A DNA stretch of 64,000 bases from Isoetes taiwanensis (lineage: Eukaryota > Streptophyta > Lycopodiopsida > Isoetales > Isoetaceae). The notes beneath the pieces were generated by a model that made no database searches, was not told the origin of the DNA, and saw nothing but the letters and a program-made list of their open reading frames with translations. A program made the translations under genes and the position numbers. The stretch lies in the NCBI GenBank assembly GCA_021234155.1, contig JAJEKV010000030.1, positions 17,412,003-17,476,002 of the forward strand, given 5' to 3'. Shown here piece after piece: positions 11,258-20,319 of the stretch (its first letter is position 1; the number at the start of each line of letters is the position of its first letter).

Positions 11258-11800
11258 TGTTAAATGGTGTCATGTTATTCAAAGCTATGCAGTTGAATGG
11301 GGGAGACCTATGAGAAGCAGTGGCAGTAGGTCAAAGCCAAAGTCAAAGTCAAAGGTGGCGGGCACACCCTACCCGGGTGTTGCTGGGCTCGCTAGAAACA
11401 CACAGACACCCCCTGCCCGCCACTTAGGGTTTGCGTTGACCAGTCAAAGTCAAAGTCAAAGTCAACTAGGGCCGAAATTTAAGGAAGGCAAGTCTATCTA
11501 CTCCTGATTTTTAGGCAAGTTGGAGAACTTTCTATATGAAGGGGATGCACAATTTGACAAGTGGATGCACCCAGATTAGAAGGTAAATATGGAGATAAAT
11601 ACTGGAGTAATGGAGAGACAAGAGGGCTTGCAGGTCGAGATATGAAGCAGGAGATTGTTTGAGTGCCTGATTATATAATTATTATTGACTTGTATATGAT
11701 CAAGTGAAAATTAGTGACCACTTTTTGGCTTTTCACTAAGATCATCAGATTGTAAATCTTGTTGTCAGTTTATTGAGTTCATTATCTTCAAATCCTAACA
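11258..11800 (+). repeat. copia 5' LTR
   Basis: It runs from TGTTAAATGG to AATCCTAACA. It contains short arrays of the hexamer TCAAAG near 11,335 and 11,440. It differs from the 3' LTR in only a few short clusters, for example around 11,318-11,345, which suggests a recent insertion. Confidence 0.88.
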
Positions 11801-11801
11801 G

Positions 11802-11814
11802 TGGTATCAGAGCC
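11802..11814 (+). promoter_or_regulatory. copia primer-binding site
   Basis: TGGTATCAGAGCC, one base after the LTR, is complementary to the 3' end of plant initiator tRNA-Met, the usual copia primer. Confidence 0.85.
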
Positions 11815-11889
11815 ATGTCAAGCAGGTTTGGAGCAGGGTTGTTGAACTCTATTGCAAGCAGGCGAAGGGGGGGCCAGTTTTTTCAGATT

Positions 11890-13022
11890 TGGAAGGAACA
11901 AATCAAAAAACGTTCTTGAGAATGAAGGGCTCGGGAATTAGTTCAAGGAACTAGTTCAAGTGGGGATGCAAGCGTATCGCAAGAAGAAGTTCTACCTCCG
12001 AAAGTCCGGTGAAACTTCCGGAGGGTCCGTGAAGTAGACTCAAGTAAAAGTGGTAAAGATGAAGTTGTTAAACTTCGTGAAGCTTATGGTATTTTGACCA
12101 AAAAAGTTGGGGCTTCAATTTTGTCAAGATAAGGGAAAAGTCCCCTAGTGATATTTGGAAGTTCCCCGCTCAAGAACTATGAGGAAAAACATCATCTCGT
12201 GATTGATGTTCTTGATAAGGCACTTAGGATGCTAAGAGTAAAAGAAGGTGATGACTTACCAAAGTTTTTCTCTAAGTTCGATAACATTGTGGCGCACTTA
12301 GAAGGTAGCTTTGGGGTGTTGCCGACCGAAAGCAAAAAAAATTATTGCATGTGGCAAGAGCAGCTTGAGGGGAACAAGCAGCTTGTCCACTCTTATTAGG
12401 AATGTGGCCAAAACCAGAGGCAAAGAAAGAAATGATTCGAATCGAGTTTGAACAAAATAAGGTATTGTATGATGATGACATTGAAGATAATATTGAAGTG
12501 TTGTATGCGGGAAAAGGGCAAAGCAAAGTTTTCGTGAAAAGTGCTAAAGATAAGAGTGAAATAGGTCCTTGTTTTCACTTTAGCAAAGCAAAAGGGCATT
12601 TAAAGATAAATTGTCCTAAATTGAAAGAGGTTGAGTGCTTTAACTGTGGAGGCAGAGGTCACTTTGCAAACAAGTGCTCAAGCAGCAAAATGAATAGAGG
12701 AGACCAAGTAGGGGGAGAAATTATTCTAGAGGTCGAGGAAGGAATCCCCGATACACAAAGGTCTCACCAGAATTTGGTGCAAGATATTGAAGAAGAATCA
12801 AGTGAAGAGGATGAAGATGCTGAGGTAAGTAATTATGACATTTTGGTTGTTTCAAAAGAAAAATCTAATAATGATGATGAAATGTTAATATTAGATAGTG
12901 GAGCAAAAAAATCCGTGACCAGTTCAAATGCAAATTATTCAAGGAGGAAAAAAGAAGGAAGAATTAAGCATATCAAGTTGGGAAATGGGAAGTTGCAAGA
13001 TGTTCAATGCACGGAATGTTAG
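11890..13022 (+). pseudogene. gag: copia Gag and protease, frameshifted
   Basis: Gag remnants begin in broken frames after the PBS and become clear at 12,148-12,399 (EEKHHLVIDVLDKALRML). After a stop near 12,399 the frame 12,402-13,022 carries a degenerate first knuckle and an intact CCHC knuckle CFNCGGRGHFANKC at about 12,640-12,680. An acidic linker and the protease active site ILDSGAKKSVTSS at about 12,890-12,930 follow. The protease is truncated by a frameshift at about 13,015. The knuckle binds element RNA and the protease processes the polyprotein. Confidence 0.82.
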
Positions 13023-14136
13023 AATTGTTTGATCTTCAAGGGAAAGCAAAGAAACTTGAAGGATGTTTTGTGTGTACCTTCATTAGTCGAAATTTAATTT
13101 ACATTTGCCGCTTAGTAGACATGGACTACAATCGTTGTTTTTTTGACAAGTACCAATGTAAAGTGCTTTTGAATAATGAGATCAAATTTCTTGGCAGAAG
13201 ATTTGGTAATTTGTTTGCATTGGATAGTGGTTGTTTGCCCTGTGTTAATTCTCTTATGATTCCAGATACGGACACTTGGCATCTGAGGTTATGTCATGTT
13301 AATCATAGCACCATAGATACTATGATTAAACAAAAAGTAATCAAAGCAAGAAATGGAGTTGATGAGCCAAGAATCTGCCTAGGTTGCATGCTAGGAAAAC
13401 ATGCAAGATTGCCTTTTAAAAGGGCAAAGAGAAAAACCAAAGGGGTGTTGGAACTAGTGCATACAGATCTCTGTGGCCCTCTTAATGTTAGAGGAATATC
13501 AGGAAAAAGGTATTTCATTACCTTTATTGATGACTTTAGTAGAAAGACAACATGCATGTGTCTTAGAACTAAAGATCAAGCCTTTGAGGCTTATAAAATG
13601 TTTGCTGCAGAAGTAGAATTAGAAACAGGAAAAAAGGTGAAATGTATTCGATCTGACCGTGGTGGAGAGTTCATGTCATCTGAGTTTATCAAGTTTTGCA
13701 AGGTAAGGGGGATAAAGAGACAGTTTACATGTAGTTTTTCTCCACAAACTATTGGCATTGCTGAAAGGAAAAATAGGACAATTTTAAATGCTGTCAGAGC
13801 TATGATAAAACACACAGGGCTACCCAATTATTTGTGGGAGGAAGCTGTCTTAACAGCAGTAAAAGTTCAAAATATGTTACCAAATAGAGCAATCAGTGGA
13901 ATGACCCCAGATGAGCTATGGTCAGGAGTTAAACCAAACTATGAGACACTGAAAGTTTTTGGTTGTCTAAGCTTTGTTCATGTACCAAAGCAACAAAGGT
14001 TAAAGTTGGATAATCGAGCAAGAATAGCTTTTCTTGTAGGATATGATCAAGAATCCAAGGCATACAGATTATTTGATCCACAAAGGAAAAAGATTTTGAT
14101 CAGCAGAGATGTGACATTTGATGAATCTCAATCTTA
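13007..14136 (+). CDS. pol: copia integrase (GAG-pre-integrase, zinc finger and DDE core), cut by a Helitron
   Basis: The frame is open for about 375 codons. It has the pre-integrase motif DTWHLRLCHVNHSTI with the HHCC finger (CLGCMLGKHARLPF). The DDE core follows: Asp in VHTDLCGPLN, Asp in IRSDRGGEFMS, Glu in GIAERKNRT. The C-terminal region has LPNRAISGMTPDELW and RIAFLVGYDQESKAYRLFDP. The frame is interrupted after base 14,136, where the TC terminus of Helitron I begins. It resumes in frame at 24,494. Apart from the insertion the integrase looks well preserved. Confidence 0.9.
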
Positions 14137-14152
14137 TCTTACTAGAAAAATG

Positions 14153-14167
14153 CCCACCTTCGGTGGG
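14153..14167 (-). other. 3' hairpin of Helitron M
   Basis: On the minus strand CCCACC-GAA-GGTGGG is a 6-bp stem with a 3-nt loop, followed by CATTTTT and CTAG. Position and spacing fit the Helitron 3' replication-termination hairpin. It is not a bacterial terminator. Confidence 0.7.
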
Positions 14168-14731
14168 TTGTATTTCTTAATATTGTATGGCAACGCACAA
14201 TAGTTCTTGTTGAGTGTCACGTTTGTTATAGAGCTTCAGTTACCCTCTTTTGTTTTTCTTTTTTGTTTGCAGTGCCTATCTATTGGACAACGTATCAAGT
14301 AGCTTCTACATGGTTGTGTTAAAATGAGATGCCAAACTTACAATACTGTTTGACATGCTTGTAAAAACATTTTTGGTTCAAGGGACACTTTGAATATATG
14401 CCTAGTGTATGTATTAATGCACTCCATTTAGTAAAGGAAAAGTTCCTTAGGTAAGATATATAGTAGGTAGATAGAATACATTATGGTAACCAATTAAAAT
14501 ATTAGTTGTCCTAGAACAATAAGTAATCCTTAACTTGATACAATTTTTCTTACCATACTTAACAGTGGTTGAACTTTGGTTTTGTACTGGAGATTCTAAC
14601 TCCATTAATGGGAGAACTCGTTCATGACTTGGATCATCACTTTGAAAACGTCTTTCTGTGGATTAGGTGTTATTGTTTATCCATCACCGCAGGTTACCAA
14701 CTTTATGATTGAACAATACAACAGTTCCCCT

Positions 14732-14866
14732 TTATAGCATTTGCGCATTTTATCAAATGCCATGCTATATGTGTGTTGATGCCCTAAGGAGGCCGGAGCA
14801 TCTTGACCTCACAGGTGCTTTGCAGATTGCTCAGATCGCTTCTTTGTAAGTATGTTTCAGGCGAGA
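14732..14866. repeat. inverted repeat partner of 16,311-16,448
   Basis: About 130 bp here is the near-perfect reverse complement of 16,311-16,448, with about 1.45 kb between the arms, inside Helitron M. Both carry exon-like sequence ending in a gtaagt donor. Confidence 0.8.
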
Positions 14867-14904
14867 CTCAAGACAGACATACAGTAAAATTTTATAATAT
14901 AGGA
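14863..14904 (-). repeat. second Helitron M-type 5' terminus
   Basis: Read on the minus strand from 14,904, TCCTATATTATAAAATTTT and the following bases through GAGTCTCGCC duplicate the true 5' end of Helitron M (22,387-22,383 joined to 16,846-16,808). This copy is uninterrupted at A14,899/T14,900 and so serves as the empty site for Helitron A. Confidence 0.75.
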
Positions 14905-15055
14905 CAATACAACAGTTCCCTTTCTGCACATTCCCTGCTAGAACATACAGATGTTGCAGTCCTTTTGAATACTTTATGATTGAACAATACAACAGTTCCC
15001 TTTCTGCACATTCCATGCTAGAACATACAGATGTCGCAGTCCTTTTGAATAATGA
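14903..15055. repeat. tandem repeat, 80-bp unit, two copies
   Basis: The block beginning acaatacaacagttcccttt at about 14,903 recurs 80 bp later at about 14,983 with few changes. A partial third copy lies at about 14,714. Confidence 0.8.
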
Positions 15056-15780
15056 GGCTATTTATGATATTTGCCCATGCAATCTGGAGATTGAGAGACC
15101 TACTTACACCAATTTAAAAATCTTCTTACTCTCATTCTCATGAAATGCAGCAACCCTTATACTATAGACATTTTTGAAATATTCAAATGTGCCTCTAATT
15201 AAGAACAAAGCATCTTTAGCTTAAGAAAATTCAGATATAGGTCTTCATACAAAAATCCATAGAGAAATTAGCATGTAAAGTCATTTCTGCCTTAAAAAAT
15301 CAAGACTTTACACCAGAATTCAGCGTGGAAATCCTCAGAGTCATTGCTTTTCTAGTGTTGGTTGTTTACTTGTTTGCGAAATGGAAATTGTCCTGCAAGG
15401 CAAATCTAATAATAAAACTTCTCAAATTGTCAGTTCCACATTGCACATAAAAGTTGCAATTCATAGTGTCTTTAGAATTGTAATGTTTTACAAAAATACT
15501 GGTTTTCAGCAGAATTCATACTCTTCTAGTGACATGCTTGTTGCCCAAGTGGAAAGCACCACATTGGTAAAAACCAGAGCGTATGCAAGTTTACCTTGAC
15601 AAACTAATGCTTCATCCGATGCACTTTTATAAGAATGTGAAGCTTGAATATCTCATTCCGGAACTGATTACAAAAAATTCAAAGTCAAACAAAACGTAGA
15701 TACCATTTGCACATGCCTTTTTAATCAAGTCCTCATTTGCATGACAGTTTCCATTGGCAAGACCAGACCAACCATTTCTA
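15056..15780. other. Helitron M interior, no recognisable gene
   Basis: AT-rich sequence. On the minus strand a short exon-like frame, WSGLANGNCHANEDL, lies at about 15,780-15,730. I recognise nothing else. Confidence 0.4.
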
Positions 15781-15802
15781 AGTTCCTAAGCATATCCGGT
15801 AC

Positions 15803-15908
15803 CTGAAAAATGCTGAATCAGCTTTTGTAGACACTATTTTTGCAAGGTAGGATTTCCCTGTCCTAGGTGGTCCATACAACAAAAAGGCCTATTAAGGTTT
15901 TCTTTTTC
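15803..15908 (-). pseudogene. captured exon of a VPS4/SKD1-type AAA ATPase
   Basis: A 106-nt minus-strand exon is bounded by an acceptor (tgatgcag before 15,908) and a donor (cag followed by gtacc at 15,803). Its translation contains LLYGPPRTGKSYLAK followed by a VSTKADSAFF-type segment. VPS4/SKD1 proteins, the ESCRT-III disassembly ATPases, have LLYGPPGTGKSYLAK at the Walker A motif, followed by a similar segment. Two codons before it are stops where Trp and Arg are expected, and the conserved Gly of Walker A is Arg, so it cannot encode a working ATPase. Its strand matches that of Helitron M, the usual arrangement for captured fragments. Confidence 0.72.
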
Positions 15909-16310
15909 CTGCATCAAACATAATGCTAATAAGTTGGAAGACATATCCGGCAGAAATAAAACCGCTTTGAAGAATATAAAGAACACCTGTGAACACAATG
16001 ATGTTCAATAATGCATCATCGCAACTTAGGTGGTTTCCATCTTCTGCATACAAAGATGAGAGCAATTTGCTTGGATTTGAGAGCAATTTGTTTAAATTTG
16101 CAAGTTCAGGGAAGAGGCAATGTTGGAAAGGTAGGTCAACAAATTTGCTGTGCAGAATCAGATGCAGCAAGAAGCAGAAGGAAAAAATGTGTTCGAAAAT
16201 ATGGGGAGAAGAGGAGTTCTATTGGGTGCAGAGAATCCACACCAACAGGGAAGGATTTAACCATATGCAAAAACACTTCTGCCAGATGATCTGAGTTAGT
16301 AAAATACCCT

Positions 16311-16530
16311 TTCAAAAAGGCCTGAAACATACTTACAAAGAAGCGATCTGAGCAATCTGCAAAGCACCTGTGAGGTCAAGATGCTCCGGCCTCCTTAGGG
16401 CATCAACACACATATAGCATGGCATTTGATAAAATGCGCAAATGCTGTGGACTTTTGTCATCTAGCATCAGGTCTAGCCATGGCTGTTGCAGACCTTGCC
16501 CTGAACCGCCATAGCCGAAGAAGCCCTAAG
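16311..16530 (-). pseudogene. captured exon-like segment of an unrecognised gene
   Basis: On the minus strand a short frame starting ATGGCGGTTCAGGGC (about 16,520) is soon stopped. A second frame ends LRRPEHLDLTGALQIAQIAS just before a gtaagtatg donor at about 16,330. The 3' half is repeated in inverted orientation at 14,732-14,866. I cannot name the source gene. Confidence 0.35.
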
Positions 16531-16684
16531 CTAGAGCGAGAAGACGGAAAAAAATCGTAGGCTTGTTCTGAGGCTCATACTGACCCTGCTTTTGCCTGCA
16601 ATCCCCTGCTTTGTTTTGTGCTAAAAGAATTTCAAAGAGCAGATGGTAAGGCAAGTAGGTCCGGCAATCGTTGCCTTCTCCACT

Positions 16685-16768
16685 CCTCGATCACGGAGAG
16701 AACCAATTTTCCCTCTTCCAGGACCGCCTCGATCACGGAGAGAACCAATTTTCCCTCTTCCAGGACCG
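16685..16768. repeat. tandem repeat, 42-bp unit, two exact copies
   Basis: The unit beginning cctcgatcacggagagaacc occupies 16,685-16,726 and 16,727-16,768 in Helitron M. Confidence 0.92.
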
Positions 16769-17088
16769 CCCGATTTAGGGCTTCAATCTAAGCCATCCAA
16801 TTTTAGGGCGAGACTCAAGACAGACATACAGTAAAATTTTATAATATCTTATCTTATAATTATAATGTTTTAGGGTGTGTCTTGAACCACGCCCTAATTT
16901 GGACGGTCGAACTTTTGCAAAAACGAACTCCGGCGAGCTTCCTAAAACCCTAAGCCATTCCGGAGGACGGCATGGCCCCATTGTAACACCATGTAAACAA
17001 ACAGCATTGGATGAAGTAGTTTTCTTTTGTGCTGATTGCAAAGCTAAATGTGAAACAGAGTTCATGAGTGATAATCTGCCATCGCTAG

Positions 17089-17412
17089 CATGTATTTCCA
17101 TGAAAGGATTCTGCAGAAACTGCTAAAAGATGATACGTTCAGGCTTCCATACTGGAATTGGGATAATCAAAGCGCAATAGTTCCGCTGCCAAATACAATC
17201 CCAGATTTGTACACGAAAAATTCTGTGCTGGTGGATGGAAACCGGAATGGGAAGCACGGGGCGCCTGCGATAGTGGATTTATCATGGGTGCCGACGACGG
17301 GGGAGCGACAAGATGATCTGGAGAAGCTGAGGGATGAAAATAATGCATATTTGTATCAGTCGATTGTGAGCGGGGCAAAGACTACATCTCTGTTTATGGG
17401 AGCAGCATACAG
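17089..17412 (+). pseudogene. captured polyphenol oxidase exon, tyrosinase domain between CuA and CuB
   Basis: Polyphenol oxidases are plastid copper enzymes that oxidise phenols to quinones. The frame MYFHERILQKLL followed by DDTFRLPYWNWDN is the plant tyrosinase segment just after the CuA site. It continues through KHGAPAIVDLSW and LYQSIVSGAKTTSLFMGAAY. It ends at 17,412 in a cag/gttgaa donor. The CuA histidines upstream are missing, as are the transit peptide and start. The downstream exon is at 20,091. An LTR element interrupts the intron between them. Frames upstream (16,990-17,088, CADCKAKCETEF) are not recognisable as this gene. Confidence 0.8.
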
Positions 17413-17430
17413 GTTGAATTTTGTTGAACT

Positions 17431-17635
17431 TGTTAGAAATATGTAAATATGATCATATAGATCAAGATAGCTGACATGGCAAGAGCCATGTGGCCACGCT
17501 GATGTGGCAGTCCTACTCATGCAAAGAGTCATGTCTTTAGGTGAATAGACATGTCCATCCACTATATTTGTACATGCTACGTTGGGGGCTGTTCCCAATC
17601 TAATCCAGTCTATTCCACCATTCTATATTTTATCA
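17431..17635 (+). repeat. 5' LTR of the non-autonomous element
   Basis: TGTTAGAAATATG through TTTTATCA, 205 bp. The PBS TGGTATCAGAGCC follows at 17,636-17,648. Confidence 0.88.
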
Positions 17636-17696
17636 TGGTATCAGAGCCTTCGCTCTAGATCCTGGACCTGTAAAGAAGCAATTAAAGAAAGTGGAA

Positions 17697-19238
17697 ATGA
17701 ATGAAGATGTAGGAGAACCGCCACCAATTGCTGAATCAAGGATGAGATATTTCCAAACCATCTCAGCAAAGATTGGGCGAATTTATCAAGCCATGCTGAT
17801 ACTATTTTATGAAGGTATGGGTTTGCTCATCATTGAAGCATTTAATTTTTTAAGAGAGAAATGCAAGGAAGGGAATAAGAAATCAAGCTCCCGCTACCTG
17901 CAAAGTGAGGAATTTGTGATTCATTCCATTGGATATGATCTTGGTGATGAATCGATCATCTTGAAGTATGTAGCCGATCATGGATTCTGTCTATCCAAAA
18001 TTAGACATGAAAAATTAATGCCTGAAGCAGCAGAAAACGTGGCTCTTGGCCAAACAGAGGCCAATGATAGAAGTATACAGCCCGTTTCTGGCCAAATCCA
18101 ACCGAGGTTTGATATTCCAGGAGGGATGCCTTTGGAGGCTGCTATAAATGAAGACCCAGATAAAACTATCGCACCTGCTGTAAATTCAGAAGAGCAAGAT
18201 CAAGGAGAAAGACGAATTTCAAAGGAAATTTCAGATACAAATAATGAGTTGGGCAACGATGGGATTGAGGCCATTGGTAATGATGGAGTTCATGGTGGTG
18301 CATTATGCTCATGGCCAGAAAGAGAAACAAATATATTTGGGACCCCTGATTCAGAAGAGGCTGAAGACCCTGATTTAAAAGCAGGTGCAGACTATTATGC
18401 TATCTCCTTGTTTGCTACAAAGGCATCTGTAATAGAGGCATCTGCAAATTATATTGAAGGTTTTGTGAAGAACTCAGTCTTATGGCAGAGAGAAGGAAAT
18501 ATCATTTGGGCCATTCCACCGATGCTGATTCCACTGATGCCAATTAGGACTGCAGAAGAAGAGATTAAGCATCCTAATAAAGGTAAACTTGGGCTGCAGG
18601 GATTAACGCATAAAAATTTCAGAGGGGCTAGTGACGGGATCGTTATTCAAAGACCCATAATTACTGTTTCCTTGAAGAATATGGCTGCTGTAGTGGCAAA
18701 GGAGATGCCCGAATGTAAAAATTTCATTGCAAATAAAGATGCACTTCTTGCAATGATTATGAAGAGCCAAGAACAAGAAGCAGACGAAGACATTCCAGAT
18801 CAATATGCAGCAGTTGGAGATAACCCAGCAGTTGGAGATAACCCTGATGGGTTTATGATTGAAGAGCCCAAATTTATTGCTGCAGATAACGGTCTGTGCT
18901 CTTATGAAGATTGCAACAATAAGAATTATGCACTGATAAAGCAAATGGAACTAAGCCTGAAGGCCAAACGAAGACAAAAAGAGGATATTCGAGATGTCTT
19001 GGATCTATTTGGAGATGATCCTGAGATACTACATGCCCTAATTCAAGATAATGGAGCGGCAGCAGTATTGGATGAACTTTTGTTTAAAGCTAATCCATCT
19101 GATGGAAATCTAGAGAATAGAAGCAAACCGCTGCCCATGCCTAGACAAATTTCCCCGTCCCCACCCCATCCATCCATCCACCGTATCTGGCCGGCGAAAA
19201 ATCCTAATGGGTCGGTTCTAGATCCGGAAAAAGCGTGA
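17697..19238 (+). CDS. intact 514-codon open frame of unknown function in a non-autonomous LTR element
   Basis: The first ATG is at 17,697 (MNEDVGEPPPIAESRMRYFQ), and the frame is open back to the PBS. The protein is acidic and largely helical in appearance. Residues about 25-60 include RIYQAMLILFYEGMGLLII. An acidic, low-complexity middle follows, and a duplicated AVGDNP lies at about residues 380-390. A C-terminal helical segment (DIRDVLDLFGDDPEILHALI) precedes a Pro-rich tail. There is no zinc knuckle, DTG, RT or DDE motif, and I recognise no family. It is one of the few uninterrupted long frames in the window. It could be a divergent Gag, a captured host coding sequence or an element-specific protein. 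Confidence 0.5.
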   Translation: MNEDVGEPPPIAESRMRYFQTISAKIGRIYQAMLILFYEGMGLLIIEAFNFLREKCKEGNKKSSSRYLQSEEFVIHSIGYDLGDESIILKYVADHGFCLSKIRHEKLMPEAAENVALGQTEANDRSIQPVSGQIQPRFDIPGGMPLEAAINEDPDKTIAPAVNSEEQDQGERRISKEISDTNNELGNDGIEAIGNDGVHGGALCSWPERETNIFGTPDSEEAEDPDLKAGADYYAISLFATKASVIEASANYIEGFVKNSVLWQREGNIIWAIPPMLIPLMPIRTAEEEIKHPNKGKLGLQGLTHKNFRGASDGIVIQRPIITVSLKNMAAVVAKEMPECKNFIANKDALLAMIMKSQEQEADEDIPDQYAAVGDNPAVGDNPDGFMIEEPKFIAADNGLCSYEDCNNKNYALIKQMELSLKAKRRQKEDIRDVLDLFGDDPEILHALIQDNGAAAVLDELLFKANPSDGNLENRSKPLPMPRQISPSPPHPSIHRIWPAKNPNGSVLDPEKA

Positions 19239-19803
19239 TTGGACAAATGAATCTAAGCCACAGCAAGAACCACGAGCAGAGATGCGGGAAGACCTCTGTA
19301 ATAACTCCAGACGAAGATTAGGCGTCCGAGTTGAAGGCAAACCGAAGATCTGGCAGGGTTTCCTGGCCGACAATGGAGGGACGCAGACGCAACCGTTCTT
19401 CAATGGCCGTGAGGAAAAACCTAATCAGGTTTTATTAGTTCTTCGAAATAATCATAATAATGATGTGAAAAATTATAAGGATAAAATATTTGTTCGAAGC
19501 ATGGGAAATTCAGTTCACGACGAAGGCCCATGTTTGTTGGGAAAAATACTATAAAGAAAATATGTGAAGTATTCTCTAGAGAGTCATTTAGACGTCCTAT
19601 AATTGAGGTCCCATGTCATGGTTAAGCATAATGGATGCTTGATCAAGGGGGAGAAATATGCCTACGATATGTGATCAAGGCATCCTCATAATAAGTCTAG
19701 AGTTTTTGTCTAGAGGAAATTTTTATAGTCTTTCTATTAAGGGGGAGAGAGAGTTCATACTTAGAATTTTCTAATCCTTCTTGATCTATTGATCAAGGGG
19801 GAG
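19239..19803 (+). other. 3' region of the non-autonomous LTR element
   Basis: A second, shorter frame (19,282-19,554) of about 90 residues has no known motif. Noncoding sequence with repeated gatcaagggggag boxes (about 19,640 and 19,793) follows. The last of these serves as the polypurine tract. Confidence 0.45.
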
Positions 19804-20008
19804 TGTTAGAAATATGTAAATATGATCATATAGATCAAGATAGCTGACATGGCAAGAGCCATGTGGCCACGCTGATGTGGCAGTCCTACTCATGCAAAGA
19901 GTCATGTCTTTAGGTGAATAGACATGTCCATCCACTATATTTGTACATGCTACGTTGGGGGCTGTTCCCAATCTAATCCAGTCTATTCCACCATTCTATA
20001 TTTTATCA
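19804..20008 (+). repeat. 3' LTR of the non-autonomous element
   Basis: 205 bp matching 17,431-17,635. It is followed by AACT, which is also present just before the 5' LTR. Confidence 0.88.
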
Positions 20009-20090
20009 AACTGAATTGTTATTTTGATGGGGAAAAAAAAAACACGTTAATATAAGATTAACTCTGTTCTGTTACACGTTATTTTGGCAG

Positions 20091-20319
20091 ATATGGTGAA
20101 AAAGCTCCCAACAGCGCAGGAGCTCTGGAAAATACTGTCCACGGCCATGTCCATGCATGGACTGGCTCTGATCTTACCCCAAATCTGGAAGACATGGGAT
20201 CCCTCTATTCTGCTGCAAAGGAACTTGCAGAAATTAATCCCAAAGCACTTGATCGTAGTTGGAAACGTGTAGAAAATTCACAGCCAGAAATGAGGTTTCA
20301 GATTTGTATGGATGCTTGA
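20091..20319 (+). pseudogene. captured polyphenol oxidase exon with the CuB HxxxH motif
   Basis: After a pyrimidine-rich acceptor ending ttttggcag the frame reads YGEKAPNSAGALEN, then VHGHVHAWTGSDL and PNLEDMGSLYSAA. The HGHVH is the HxxxH copper ligand pair of the tyrosinase CuB site. The exon joins the one ending at 17,412 in the correct phase, so exon-intron structure was kept on capture. The third CuB histidine region is absent, and the frame stops at 20,317-20,319 after a short unrelated extension. It cannot encode a complete enzyme. Confidence 0.78.

Larger units (their letters stand above)
17431..20008 (+). mobile_element. non-autonomous LTR retrotransposon in the polyphenol-oxidase intron
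   Basis: Two 205-bp LTRs (17,431-17,635 and 19,804-20,008) look identical by eye. The left one is followed directly by a TGGTATCAGAGCC primer site and the right one is preceded by the polypurine tract AAGGGGGAG. The flanks share AACT (17,427-17,430 and 20,009-20,012). No protease, RT or integrase motif occurs in the 2.17 kb interior, so it must depend on a partner element. Instead it carries one long open frame. Confidence 0.85.

Noticed and set aside
14137-14145. Simple model in which one Helitron fills 14,142-24,493 of copia
   Set aside because: That model leaves the TCTTA tip, the GA/T junction at 22,387/22,388 and the two extra sets of termini unexplained. The stacked model fits all six ends.
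14153-14167. Hairpin resembling an intrinsic terminator
   Set aside because: Plant nuclear context, and its position 11 nt from CTAG fits a Helitron end instead.
14903-15055. CRISPR-like direct repeats
   Set aside because: Only two 80-bp copies without spacers, inside a plant Helitron. The same applies to the 42-bp and 37-bp pairs at 16,685, 21,798 and 46,921.
11802-17648. TGGTATCAGAGCC motifs (11,802; 17,636; also 30,203 on the minus strand) as tRNA gene fragments
   Set aside because: Each lies directly next to an LTR and is only the primer-binding complement. No cloverleaf is present.
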